DNA from: an uncultured Bacteroides sp.
GTDB lineage: Bacteria > Bacteroidota > Bacteroidia > Bacteroidales > Bacteroidaceae
NCBI GenBank assembly: GCA_958477465.1
Contig: CAUEFX010000055.1
Span: forward strand, 1-29,860
DNA length: 29,860 nucleotides
Direction: 5' to 3'
Positions 1-7,034 of the stretch are shown piece by piece (position 1 is the stretch's first letter; each line of letters begins with the position of its first letter). The notes below the pieces were generated by a model that saw only the letters and a program-made list of their open reading frames with translations, was not told the DNA's origin and searched no databases. The translations under genes and the position numbers were made by a program.

Positions 1-27
1 TTCGTTTACAATATCTGCTTTAGTCAT
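1..27 (-). CDS. HU-family DNA-binding protein, N-terminal fragment
   Basis: The first 27 bases, read on the minus strand, encode MTKADIVNE from an ATG at 27. This is the typical N-terminus of Bacteroides HU/IHF-family nucleoid proteins; the rest of the gene lies outside the window. HU proteins are small dimeric proteins that bend and compact DNA. The gene is divergent from mutY and has its own promoter-like -7 box at 79-86. Only nine residues are visible, so the family call rests on recognising a short conserved start. Confidence 0.7.
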
Positions 28-78
28 TTTTCCTTAAAAAAAATATTATTACTATGTTCTTTCTAATTTTTGGGACTG

Positions 79-106
79 CAAATATATAGCTTTTTGAGCA
101 CTCAAA
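79..106 (-). promoter_or_regulatory. Candidate promoter of the HU gene
   Basis: On the minus strand, TATATTTG at 79-86 fits the Bacteroides -7 consensus TAnnTTTG. A TTTG at 103-106 could be the -33 element, although the 16-bp spacer is shorter than the usual 19. A perfect inverted repeat, TTTTTGAG-CA-CTCAAAAA (91-108), covers the -33 side and could be an operator or a transcript hairpin. Confidence 0.5.
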
Positions 107-152
107 AAAATATATTCTGAACAATTTTAGAAAAAAAGTCTCTTCCTTAAGT

Positions 153-181
153 TTTGTTAGATTAAAAAAGAGTTACTTTTG
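153..181 (+). promoter_or_regulatory. Candidate mutY promoter
   Basis: TACTTTTG at 174-181 matches the Bacteroides -7 consensus TAnnTTTG. TTTG at 153-156 is a possible -33 box with a 17-bp spacer. A start near 188 would give a leader of about 95 nt before mutY, with no other gene in it. Confidence 0.5.
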
Positions 182-281
182 CGCATCATAAATACTTCAA
201 TCTGTCGAGGTGATAGCGCATTAACTGTGCGTGAGGCATCTCTGAGGGTGTTTTTGTGATTATATTGATACATTGGTTTGG

Positions 282-1322
282 ATGAATAATTTCAGTGAAA
301 TATTAATTAATTGGTATCGTGAGCATAAGCGTGAATTGCCTTGGCGGGACTCTTCCGATCCTTATCTGATATGGATTTCGGAAATCATTTTGCAACAGAC
401 AAGGGTGGTTCAGGGCTATGATTATTTTATACGTTTTATTAAACGTTTTCCGGATGTGACGACACTTGCTGAAGCCGATGAGGATGAGGTAATGAAATTT
501 TGGCAGGGATTGGGATATTATTCCCGTGCACGCAATCTTCATGCGGCGGCTCGTAGCATGAACGGTGTATTTCCTAAAACCTATCCCGAGGTATTGGCCC
601 TGAAAGGGGTGGGAGAGTATACGGCTGCTGCCATTTGTTCTTTTGCTTATAATATGCCTTATGCGGTGGTCGACGGAAATGTGTACCGGGTACTTTCCCG
701 TTATTTGGGTGTTGAAACGCCGATCGATTCCACTGAAGGTAAAAAGTTGTTTGCTTCACTGGCCGGAGAGTTTCTGGATAAATCGCGGCCTGCTGTCTAT
801 AATCAGGCGATAATGGATTTTGGAGCCATACAGTGTACTCCGCAAAATCCCGCTTGTCTTTTTTGCCCATTGGCCGGCAGTTGTATGGCTTTGTCAAAAA
901 ATATGGTGGCGCAGCTCCCTGTAAAGCAGCATAAAACGAAGACGACAGAACGCTTCTTAAACTATATATATGTACGCGCAGGCGCCTGTACTTTTATTAA
1001 TAAACGGACCGGGAATGATATTTGGAAAAATCTTTTCGAACTGCCTTTGATAGAAACGGCAACCTCTGTTACGGAAGAAGAATTGCTGGCTCTCCCGGAG
1101 TTTGTAGGTTTGTTTGATAAAGAGGAAACCCCGGTGGTCCGTTCCGTCTGCCGGAATGTGAAACATGTGTTATCGCACCGGGTACTTTATGCTAATTTTT
1201 ATGAAGTCGTTCTGCCGGAAGAAACAAAATCTTTCTCATCGTATTTGAAGATAAAAACAAGTGAATTAGAGCAATATGCCGTTCCGAAACTGATACATGC
1301 CTTTTTGGAGAAATATGTATAA
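282..1322 (+). CDS. mutY: A/G-specific adenine DNA glycosylase MutY
   Basis: MutY removes adenine mispaired with 8-oxoguanine or G, starting base excision repair. Using the ATG at 282 (346 aa; an in-frame TTG lies at 273), the glycosylase core is seen in SEIILQQTRV with the catalytic Glu near residue 34, the helix-hairpin-helix LKGVGEYTAAA near 107-117, and VVDGNVYRVLSRY with the catalytic Asp near 131. A C-X6-C-X2-C-X5-C iron-sulfur loop follows at about 185-201. The C-terminal third (about 225-346) corresponds to the NUDIX-like domain that reads 8-oxoG. Length is normal for the family. It is followed by ssb in the same direction, but ssb appears to have its own promoter. Confidence 0.95.
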   Translation: MNNFSEILINWYREHKRELPWRDSSDPYLIWISEIILQQTRVVQGYDYFIRFIKRFPDVTTLAEADEDEVMKFWQGLGYYSRARNLHAAARSMNGVFPKTYPEVLALKGVGEYTAAAICSFAYNMPYAVVDGNVYRVLSRYLGVETPIDSTEGKKLFASLAGEFLDKSRPAVYNQAIMDFGAIQCTPQNPACLFCPLAGSCMALSKNMVAQLPVKQHKTKTTERFLNYIYVRAGACTFINKRTGNDIWKNLFELPLIETATSVTEEELLALPEFVGLFDKEETPVVRSVCRNVKHVLSHRVLYANFYEVVLPEETKSFSSYLKIKTSELEQYAVPKLIHAFLEKYV

Positions 1323-1326
1323 AAAC

Positions 1327-1357
1327 TTGTTTCGTGTTGTATTTCTATTTAATTTTG
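1327..1357 (+). promoter_or_regulatory. Candidate ssb promoter
   Basis: TAATTTTG at 1350-1357 matches the -7 consensus TAnnTTTG. TTG at 1327-1329 lies 20 bp upstream as a -33-like element. The predicted start near 1364 leaves a leader of about 20 nt before the ssb ATG, so ssb can be transcribed independently of mutY. Confidence 0.55.
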
Positions 1358-1384
1358 GCACAAAATATATAAATATAGAATAAT

Positions 1385-1849
1385 ATGTCAGTTAATAAAG
1401 TGATATTGTTAGGAAATGTCGGCAAGGATCCGGAGGTTAGATATTTGGATACGGGTATTGCCGTGGCTACTTTCCCATTGGCTACTACCGATCGTGCCTA
1501 TACTTTGGCTAACGGAACGCAGGTACCCGAAAGAACAGAATGGCACAATCTTGTTTTATGGCGTGGATTGGCGGAGACGGCAGAGAAGTATGTTCATAAA
1601 GGCGATAAACTTTATATTGAAGGAAAAATAAGAAGCCGTTCTTATGATGATCAAACGGGAGCAAAACGATATATCACTGAGATTTTTGTGGACAATATGG
1701 AGATGTTGACACCGAGGAATACAGCATCCGGTGCTTCTTCGTATGCTCCGGCAGCGCAACAACCTGCAGCCCAAGCGTCAGCTCAGCAACCGCAACAGTC
1801 GCAGGCTGCCCCTGTGCAGAATAATCCGGTAGATGATTTGCCATTTTAA
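1385..1849 (+). CDS. ssb: Single-stranded DNA-binding protein SSB
   Basis: SSB coats single-stranded DNA during replication, recombination and repair. The 154-aa protein starts MSVNKVILLGNVGKDPEVRY, the classic SSB opening. An OB fold spans about residues 1-108 and includes EWHNLVLWRGLAE and GDKLYIEGKIRSRSYDD. A Gln/Ala/Pro-rich disordered linker (about 115-145) ends in the acidic tip DDLPF, the docking tail for partner repair proteins. The last codons and stop are copied again just downstream (1854-1870). Confidence 0.96.
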   Translation: MSVNKVILLGNVGKDPEVRYLDTGIAVATFPLATTDRAYTLANGTQVPERTEWHNLVLWRGLAETAEKYVHKGDKLYIEGKIRSRSYDDQTGAKRYITEIFVDNMEMLTPRNTASGASSYAPAAQQPAAQASAQQPQQSQAAPVQNNPVDDLPF

Positions 1850-1870
1850 GTAAATGATTTGCCATTTTAA
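1833..1870 (+). repeat. Direct repeat of the ssb 3' end
   Basis: ATGATTTGCCATTTTAA occurs at 1833-1849, where it encodes the final residues and stop of SSB, and again exactly at 1854-1870, offset by 21 bp. The second copy is in a different frame relation and lies after the stop, so it is not translated as part of SSB. It looks like a local slippage duplication. Confidence 0.9.
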
Positions 1871-1897
1871 AAAAAACGATGATTAAAAGCCTTATAG

Positions 1898-1946
1898 GTT
1901 GAAAGTAGAGTATTCAGTCCTCAACTTTCAATATTCAACTTTCAAC
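1898..1946 (+). repeat. Short inverted/direct repeats between ssb and gldE
   Basis: GTTGAAAGT (1898-1906) can pair with ACTTTCAAC (1938-1946). ACTTTCAA also occurs at 1924-1931, so the downstream arm is present twice as a direct repeat. A 9-bp hairpin is possible in the ssb-gldE spacer. No clear T-run follows, so a terminator role is uncertain. Confidence 0.5.
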
Positions 1947-1986
1947 TTTTGACTATATCATAATTGTTTAACTAAAAACCAAGATT

Positions 1987-3330
1987 TTGGACCCAGATGC
2001 TTATTTATGCCAGTTGGCAGATGTTTTTAATGGTATAACCGTAAACCCACCTTCTTTTTCGGCAATTGTAGCTATCATTTCAGCCGGTGTGCTTCTGCTC
2101 GCCTCCGGTTTTGCTTCCGCATCGGAGATTGCTTTTTTCTCACTGTCTCCTTCCGATCTCAATGAAATAGAGGAGCGTAATCATCCTTCCGATGAAAAAA
2201 TCAGTAGTTTGCTCGGAGATTCCGAAAGTTTGTTGGCAACCGTGCTGATCACTAATAATTTTGTGAACGTTACCATCATCATGCTCTGCAATTTCTTCTT
2301 TATGAATGTTTTTGTCTTTCATTCAGCTATTGCAGAGTTTTTGATTCTGACGGTGGTTCTTACATTCCTATTGTTGCTTTTCGGCGAAATAATGCCCAAG
2401 ATTTATTCGGCGCAGAAAACGTTGGCTTTTTGTCGTTTTGCAGCTCCGGGCATCTGTGTGCTGCAGAAGATCTTCCGGCCTGTTTCTTCTCTTCTCGTTC
2501 ATTCTACGGCTTTTCTGAATAAGCGTTTTACGCGTAAGAATCATAATATCTCAGTCGATGAACTCTCTCAGGCATTGGAACTGACGGATAAAACAGAGCT
2601 TTCTGAAGAGAATAATATACTCGAAGGCATCATTCGTTTTGGTGGCGAAACGGCCAAGGAGGTAATGACCTCACGTCTCGATGTAGTCGATTTGGATATA
2701 CGTACCTCCTTTAAGGATGTGATGAAGTGTATTGTGGAGAATGCTTATTCGCGAATTCCCGTCTATTCCGGTTCGCGCGACAATATTAAGGGGGTACTTT
2801 ACATAAAAGACCTTTTACCCCATGTGAATAAGGGGGATACTTTTCGCTGGCAATCCTTGATTCGTCCGGCCTATTTCGTGCCTGAGACGAAGATGATTGA
2901 TGACCTTTTGCGTGATTTTCAGGCAAATAAGATACACATTGCGATTGTTGTCGATGAGTTCGGAGGAACTTCCGGTATTGTGACCATGGAAGATATCATT
3001 GAAGAGATTGTGGGTGAGATTCATGACGAATACGATGACGAAGAACGTACTTATGTGGTATTGAATGATCATACCTGGATCTTTGAAGCTAAAACCCAGT
3101 TGACTGATTTTTACAAAATTACGAAGTTGGATGACGACAGTTTCGAAAAGATTGCCGGAGATGCCGATACATTGGCCGGACTTCTGCTTGAGATAAAAGG
3201 GGAGTTTCCCGCACTTCATGAAAAGGTCTCTTATCAGAATTATGATTTTGAGGTCTTGGAGATGGATAATCGCCGTATCTTGAAAGTTAAGTTTACCATC
3301 AATGAGCCGCCGGCGGAGGAGAATGCATAG
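1987..3330 (+). CDS. gldE: GldE-like CNNM/CorC-family membrane protein
   Basis: The 447-aa protein begins with a TTG codon, giving MDPDAYLCQLADVF. A DUF21/CNNM membrane domain covers about residues 22-190 with several hydrophobic segments (for example AIVAIISAGVLLLASGFASA). A CBS-domain pair follows at about 205-335 (EVMTSRLDVVDLD, YSRIPVYSGSRDNIKGVLYIKDLL, HIAIVVDEFGGTSGIVTMEDI). A C-terminal CorC_HlyC transporter-associated domain lies near 350-440. The architecture matches GldE, linked to gliding and type IX secretion in other Bacteroidota, and also the hemolysin-C/magnesium-efflux family. The PPTase gene follows after 2 bp, so the two are probably co-transcribed. Its substrate in a non-gliding Bacteroides is not known from the sequence. 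Confidence 0.88.
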   Translation: MDPDAYLCQLADVFNGITVNPPSFSAIVAIISAGVLLLASGFASASEIAFFSLSPSDLNEIEERNHPSDEKISSLLGDSESLLATVLITNNFVNVTIIMLCNFFFMNVFVFHSAIAEFLILTVVLTFLLLLFGEIMPKIYSAQKTLAFCRFAAPGICVLQKIFRPVSSLLVHSTAFLNKRFTRKNHNISVDELSQALELTDKTELSEENNILEGIIRFGGETAKEVMTSRLDVVDLDIRTSFKDVMKCIVENAYSRIPVYSGSRDNIKGVLYIKDLLPHVNKGDTFRWQSLIRPAYFVPETKMIDDLLRDFQANKIHIAIVVDEFGGTSGIVTMEDIIEEIVGEIHDEYDDEERTYVVLNDHTWIFEAKTQLTDFYKITKLDDDSFEKIAGDADTLAGLLLEIKGEFPALHEKVSYQNYDFEVLEMDNRRILKVKFTINEPPAEENA

Positions 3331-3332
3331 TT

Positions 3333-3986
3333 ATGGCATTGTTTCTTTCCCATGAAGAACCGTTGTACCGGTGGGGCATCTGGAAAATGGACGAATCTGT
3401 AGATGCCTTGCTTGCCCTGCTTCCGGAATGGGAATGTTATGAACGGGAAATACGGCATTTAACCGCTCCTCATCGCCGGGTGGAGTGGCTTTCTGTCCGT
3501 GTATTGCTGTTTCGGTTACTGGGAGAACATAAGGAAGTCTGTTATCAGCCGAGTGGAAAACCGTATCTGGCGGATCATTCATATTTTATTAGCATTTCTC
3601 ATACCAAAGGTTATGTGTCTGTCATTCTGAGTGATAAAGTGCCGGTGGGCATTGATATAGAGCAGTACGGACAACGGGTACACAGAGTGGCCCATAAGTA
3701 TATGAGGGCGGATGAGCCGGTTCGTCTTTATAAAGAAGATGCTACGTGGAGTCTTTTATTGCATTGGTCTGCTAAGGAGGTGATGTTTAAATGTATGGAT
3801 GCGGAGGGGGTTGATTTCCGGCAGCATTTGCGTATAGAACCTTTTCTACTTCAGGAACAGGGCGATTTTATTGCTCATGAATATAGAACCGGACAACAGC
3901 GAAGTTTCCGGATTCATTATTGGCTCCACCCCGATTTTGTGATGACTTGGAATGTTTCTCCGGAGGAACATACAGAAAACCGATAG
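3333..3986 (+). CDS. 4'-phosphopantetheinyl transferase superfamily protein
   Basis: Enzymes of this family move the phosphopantetheine arm of CoA onto a serine of carrier proteins. The 217-aa product shows the family motifs in order: GKPYL near residue 70, ISISHTKGYV near 80-90, VGIDIEQ near 106 with the Mg-binding Asp/Glu, and WSAKEVMFK near 148. The length and two-half arrangement resemble Sfp-type enzymes more than the short AcpS type. The ATG sits 2 bp after the gldE stop, indicating translational coupling. It may be the cell's main holo-ACP synthase or serve a secondary carrier protein; the sequence does not decide. Confidence 0.88.
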   Translation: MALFLSHEEPLYRWGIWKMDESVDALLALLPEWECYEREIRHLTAPHRRVEWLSVRVLLFRLLGEHKEVCYQPSGKPYLADHSYFISISHTKGYVSVILSDKVPVGIDIEQYGQRVHRVAHKYMRADEPVRLYKEDATWSLLLHWSAKEVMFKCMDAEGVDFRQHLRIEPFLLQEQGDFIAHEYRTGQQRSFRIHYWLHPDFVMTWNVSPEEHTENR

Positions 3987-3995
3987 TTGGAGAAT

Positions 3996-4127
3996 TCTTC
4001 AAAAAACATATAACATCCTCCGGAAAAACATATAGCATCTTTCAAAAAAACATATAGCATCTTTCAAAAAAAGATATAGCGTCCTTCAGAAAAACATATA
4101 GCATCTTTCAAAAAAAGATGTAACATC
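3996..4127 (+). repeat. Tandem array, six units of exactly 22 bp
   Basis: Six head-to-tail 22-bp units start at 3996, 4018, 4040, 4062, 4084 and 4106. Units share an A-rich run followed by CATATAGCATC or close variants (GATATAGCGTC, GATGTAACATC), with most variation in the first few bases. The array begins 10 bp after the PPTase stop codon and lies between convergent genes. No spacers separate the units, so it is not CRISPR. Two other arrays in this window (11868-11955 and 29729-29816) have different sequences but the same 22-bp period. Confidence 0.9.
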
Positions 4128-4175
4128 TTTCTGCAAAAGACTTTGCAGCTCATAAAAACACCTTTATACAGTATG

Positions 4176-4520
4176 TTTTTCTCCCTTTCACCACCTTCAC
4201 CTTTTTTACTCAAAGCCTTTATTCATCATAGATACGAGGTGAAGGGGCCCAGTTTTTATTCTTGGGGATTCGGTTCAAGTTCCCAAACGTATGATTCCAA
4301 AAACATACAGACAAAAGTGCCACTCTGTGTACTCTGTGGTGGTTTTTTAGCCCGGTAGGCATACTCCTTGTGTGGCATGAATACGGTACTTACAGATTGT
4401 AAGCCTGCTTCTTACTCGGATGTTGGTGCAGTGCATAGCAAGATCGAAAGCGCCTTCACCCTCTATCGCCGATGGACAGGGGGATAGAGCGAAAAGGGTG
4501 AAGGAGGTGAAAGGGGTAAA
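4176..4520. repeat. MITE-like element with imperfect terminal inverted repeats
   Basis: CCCTTTCACCACCTTCAC (4183-4200) and GTGAAGGAGGTGAAAGGG (4498-4515) are inverted copies with one mismatch in 18; similarity extends weakly to about 30 bp. The right end also holds a long hairpin: CCTTCACCC (4453-4461) pairs with GGGTGAAGG (4496-4504), and CTCTATC/GATAGAG pair inside it. The interior has no convincing gene; an open 71-codon frame at 4143-4358 has no recognisable protein features. No target-site duplication was seen. It could be a non-autonomous transposon, a bidirectional terminator or a structured RNA. Positions 4521-4577 hold nothing recognisable. Confidence 0.55.
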
Positions 4521-4577
4521 TTTAATCTATTCGATACCTGTTTTTATAGAATAGATATGAAAAATGGATTTCATTAT

Positions 4578-5951
4578 TCATAACCTTTCCAATTGCACCG
4601 TGAAGTGTCTCATCAGAGGAGCTTCCCATGCAATGCGTACGCCACGTGTAATTTCCTCTCTACGGTCATATACATTCTTGAGTGCGGCAGCTATTACATT
4701 TATATGGTTATCGGTATATACACGGCGTGGGATGGCAAGGCGTAGCAGGTCCAATCCGTTGAAACGGTTTTCGTGGGTTACCGGATCACGGTCTGCCAAT
4801 AAATAACCTATTTCACACCCGCGGATACCGGCTTCAAGATACAGTTCGATAGTCAGTGTCTGTGCTGGAAATTCATGTTTTGGAACGTGGGTCAGTACCT
4901 TTGGAGCGTCTATGAAGATGGCATGTCCACCTGCAGGACGTTGATAAGGAATACCGTATTCGTCAAGTTTTTTTGCCAGATATTGCACTTGGCGGATACG
5001 CGTCTCCAGATTGTCGAATTCCGTGTTTTCGTCCAAGCCGATGGCAAGCGCATTCATGTCCCGCCCGTTCATACCCCCATAGGTAAGGTAACCTTCGAAT
5101 TGTACACAGAATCCCTTGGTACCTTCGTACCATTCTTTGTGGCGGGTGGCAATGAAACCGCCCATGTTGACGATACCGTCTTTTTTGGCACTCATGGTCA
5201 TACCATCGGCCAGATCGAACATTTCCCGTGTGATTTCCTTGATTGTTTTTCCGGCATACCCTTCTTCCCGTGTTTTGATGAAATAGGCATTCTCGGCAAA
5301 GCGCGCCGAATCGAGAAGTACCGGCTTCCCGTATTTGTCGGCCAAGGCACGTACCTCCTTTAGGTTTTGCATGGAAACGGGCTGTCCGCCGGCTGTGTTG
5401 TTGGTGATGGTTATGATGATAAAAGGAATTTTTTCGGCATGTTCCTGCAGAGCTTTTTCCAGTTTAGCAGGGTCTACATTACCTTTAAAAGGAATTTCCA
5501 ATTGGGTTTGTCTGGCTTCATCGATGGTGCAGTCCAATGCGGTGGCTTTGCGCCCTTCGATGTGTCCTTTGGTGGTATCAAAATGTGAATTTCCCGGCAC
5601 GATGTCTCCTTCATGAACCAGATAGGAGAACAATACATTCTCGGCTGCACGTCCTTGGTGGGTAGGTATGATATATTCAAAGCCGGTGAGCTGTGTAATC
5701 ATTTCTTTCAGCTTGAAGAAGGAAGAAGCGCCGGCATAGCTCTCGTCTCCCAGCATCATTCCTGCCCATTGGCGGTCGCTCATGGCACCCGTACCGGAGT
5801 CGGTGATGAGGTCGATGTATACTTGTTCGGCTTTTAGTTGAAATACATTGTAGTGCGCCTCTTTTATCCATTGTTCGCGTTCCTGACGGGTACTTTTACG
5901 GATAGGCTCCACCATCTTGATTTTCCATGATTCTGCAAAAGGTAATTCCAT
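4578..5951 (-). CDS. tnaA: Tryptophanase (tryptophan indole-lyase)
   Basis: TnaA is a PLP enzyme that splits L-tryptophan into indole, pyruvate and ammonia in the cytoplasm. The 457-aa protein spans the full family length. It shows ITDSGTGAMSDRQWAG near residues 50-64, the cofactor region PTHQGRAAENV near 96-106, DSARFAENAYFIK near 214-226, and the PLP-lysine motif MTMSAKKDG near 251-259 (Schiff-base Lys 256/257). It is convergent with the PPTase gene and separated from the corrinoid operon by a terminator at 6041-6085, so it is probably a single-gene unit. No TnaC-like leader peptide was recognised upstream. Indole made by such enzymes in gut Bacteroides is precursor to host indoxyl sulfate. 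Confidence 0.96.
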   Translation of the reverse strand: MELPFAESWKIKMVEPIRKSTRQEREQWIKEAHYNVFQLKAEQVYIDLITDSGTGAMSDRQWAGMMLGDESYAGASSFFKLKEMITQLTGFEYIIPTHQGRAAENVLFSYLVHEGDIVPGNSHFDTTKGHIEGRKATALDCTIDEARQTQLEIPFKGNVDPAKLEKALQEHAEKIPFIIITITNNTAGGQPVSMQNLKEVRALADKYGKPVLLDSARFAENAYFIKTREEGYAGKTIKEITREMFDLADGMTMSAKKDGIVNMGGFIATRHKEWYEGTKGFCVQFEGYLTYGGMNGRDMNALAIGLDENTEFDNLETRIRQVQYLAKKLDEYGIPYQRPAGGHAIFIDAPKVLTHVPKHEFPAQTLTIELYLEAGIRGCEIGYLLADRDPVTHENRFNGLDLLRLAIPRRVYTDNHINVIAAALKNVYDRREEITRGVRIAWEAPLMRHFTVQLERL

Positions 5952-6040
5952 ATTCTTAGATATTTGGTTTTATCCGTCGAATTTAGGAATTATTCTTTGA
6001 ATATACAATTGATTTCTGACATTTTGATAGAATGTGAATC

Positions 6041-6085
6041 AAAAAAAGGAGGAGGCCTTTCAACTTTGAAGCCTCCTCCTTTCCC
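6041..6085 (-). terminator. Rho-independent terminator of the corrinoid operon
   Basis: AAAGGAGGAGGC (6045-6056) and GCCTCCTCCTTT (6071-6082) form a perfect 12-bp stem with a 14-nt loop. On the minus strand the stem is followed by a run of seven T. It lies just after the DUF4465 gene stop. The A-rich flank on the other side makes it partly bidirectional, but no plus-strand gene ends here. Confidence 0.85.
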
Positions 6086-6086
6086 T

Positions 6087-6851
6087 TTATTTTTCTATTA
6101 GAGTGATACCGTCGAGACAGAAATATGCAGGAGTTTTCATGGGCGGATCAACGCTGGGATCATTGTCTGTGGAATTTAATTCGAATGTGATATAGCTGGC
6201 ATTGCCAATGCTGCTCCAATCAAACCATTCCCAAGTATTGACGATTACCTTTTTACCGTTCCGGTAATCAGCCAGATAGAAATCAACTTGTCCGATACTT
6301 TTTCCGCTTGCATCGTATCCGGTTGCGGTTATTTTAAACCAGTCGTCCGCTTCGAATTTTGTATTATTCAGGTAGCCGTCATTTCCATCTTTCATTGCCA
6401 GGTAAGCATAGGTGCTGTTTGTTATCCAAGCCCCCTTGAAATCATACTTGTCAGGCTGGAGATTGGTGATTTGTGCCAAGGTGTACCTATCTGTTTTGGA
6501 AGTCAGGTATGTCTTTCCGTTTTTGCCCTTTCCGGCTATGGCACTAAGATTGAGAAAGCCGGGTGTTTCTGTATCCGTAGTGTTTGTGTAAGTAAATCCT
6601 CCTCCGAAGCTTCCTCCAGTCCAGTAGTAGTGGTTCAGCTCTACGGCGGATTGCGGATCTTTAAAAGAGTATTTATAGATACCATAAGGGTTTGTCGCGT
6701 CTACTTCTCCCTGGTCTGTGACATAGGTTGTATTGTCTTCGGTCAAGAGATTCTCATAGCTTACTACGAGCTCATTTTTCACATCGTCGTCATCATTGCA
6801 TCCGCAAAAAACAAATACTGATAACAGCATTAATAAAGATAATTTTTTCAT
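6087..6851 (-). CDS. DUF4465 lipoprotein of the corrinoid-uptake locus
   Basis: The ATG at 6851 gives MKKLSLLMLLSVFVFCGC, a lipoprotein signal with the lipidated Cys at residue 18, followed by NDDDD, the acidic stretch that sends Bacteroides lipoproteins to the cell surface. A longer frame to 7016 adds 55 residues with no signal and is unlikely. The mature part (about 254 aa in total) has the DUF4465 signature, including GGGFTYTNTTDTETPGF and, near the end, the WFDWSSIG stretch and FCLDGITLIE. It is the last gene of the riboswitch-controlled operon after btuB and the BtuG-like gene. By position it is probably a surface corrinoid-binding or docking lipoprotein; I recall that small B12-binding lipoproteins called BtuH occur in such loci, but I cannot confirm membership. 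Confidence 0.8.
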   Translation of the reverse strand: MKKLSLLMLLSVFVFCGCNDDDDVKNELVVSYENLLTEDNTTYVTDQGEVDATNPYGIYKYSFKDPQSAVELNHYYWTGGSFGGGFTYTNTTDTETPGFLNLSAIAGKGKNGKTYLTSKTDRYTLAQITNLQPDKYDFKGAWITNSTYAYLAMKDGNDGYLNNTKFEADDWFKITATGYDASGKSIGQVDFYLADYRNGKKVIVNTWEWFDWSSIGNASYITFELNSTDNDPSVDPPMKTPAYFCLDGITLIEK

Positions 6852-7034
6852 CTTGTTGTTTTGCTTTAAGAAATTATTAATTGAGTTTATTGAGAGTCCT
6901 GTTTGGATTTTCCTCTGTATTCTTTTGAAAGTTATCTTGAGACTGCTTGTCTGTTCTGTGCAGGGTAGCGGTAAAGCAGAATGCAGTCCCCAAAATAGAT
7001 TGATAAAGACTTTCAAGAGTAAAATTCAAACAGA

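Noticed and set aside
3996..4127. CRISPR array
   Set aside because: Units are contiguous with no spacers and no cas genes are present; the same holds for the arrays at 11868 and 29729.
4143..4358. Open frame of 71 codons in the gap before tnaA
   Set aside because: It runs into the inverted-repeat end of the MITE-like element, has no recognisable domain or signal, and its composition looks non-coding.
5335..5616. Open frames opposite tnaA and other genes
   Set aside because: They are antisense shadows of well-supported genes, with no domains or promoter support.
6852..7016. N-terminal extension of the DUF4465 protein
   Set aside because: The ATG at 6851 directly starts a textbook lipoprotein signal peptide; the extension would bury it.
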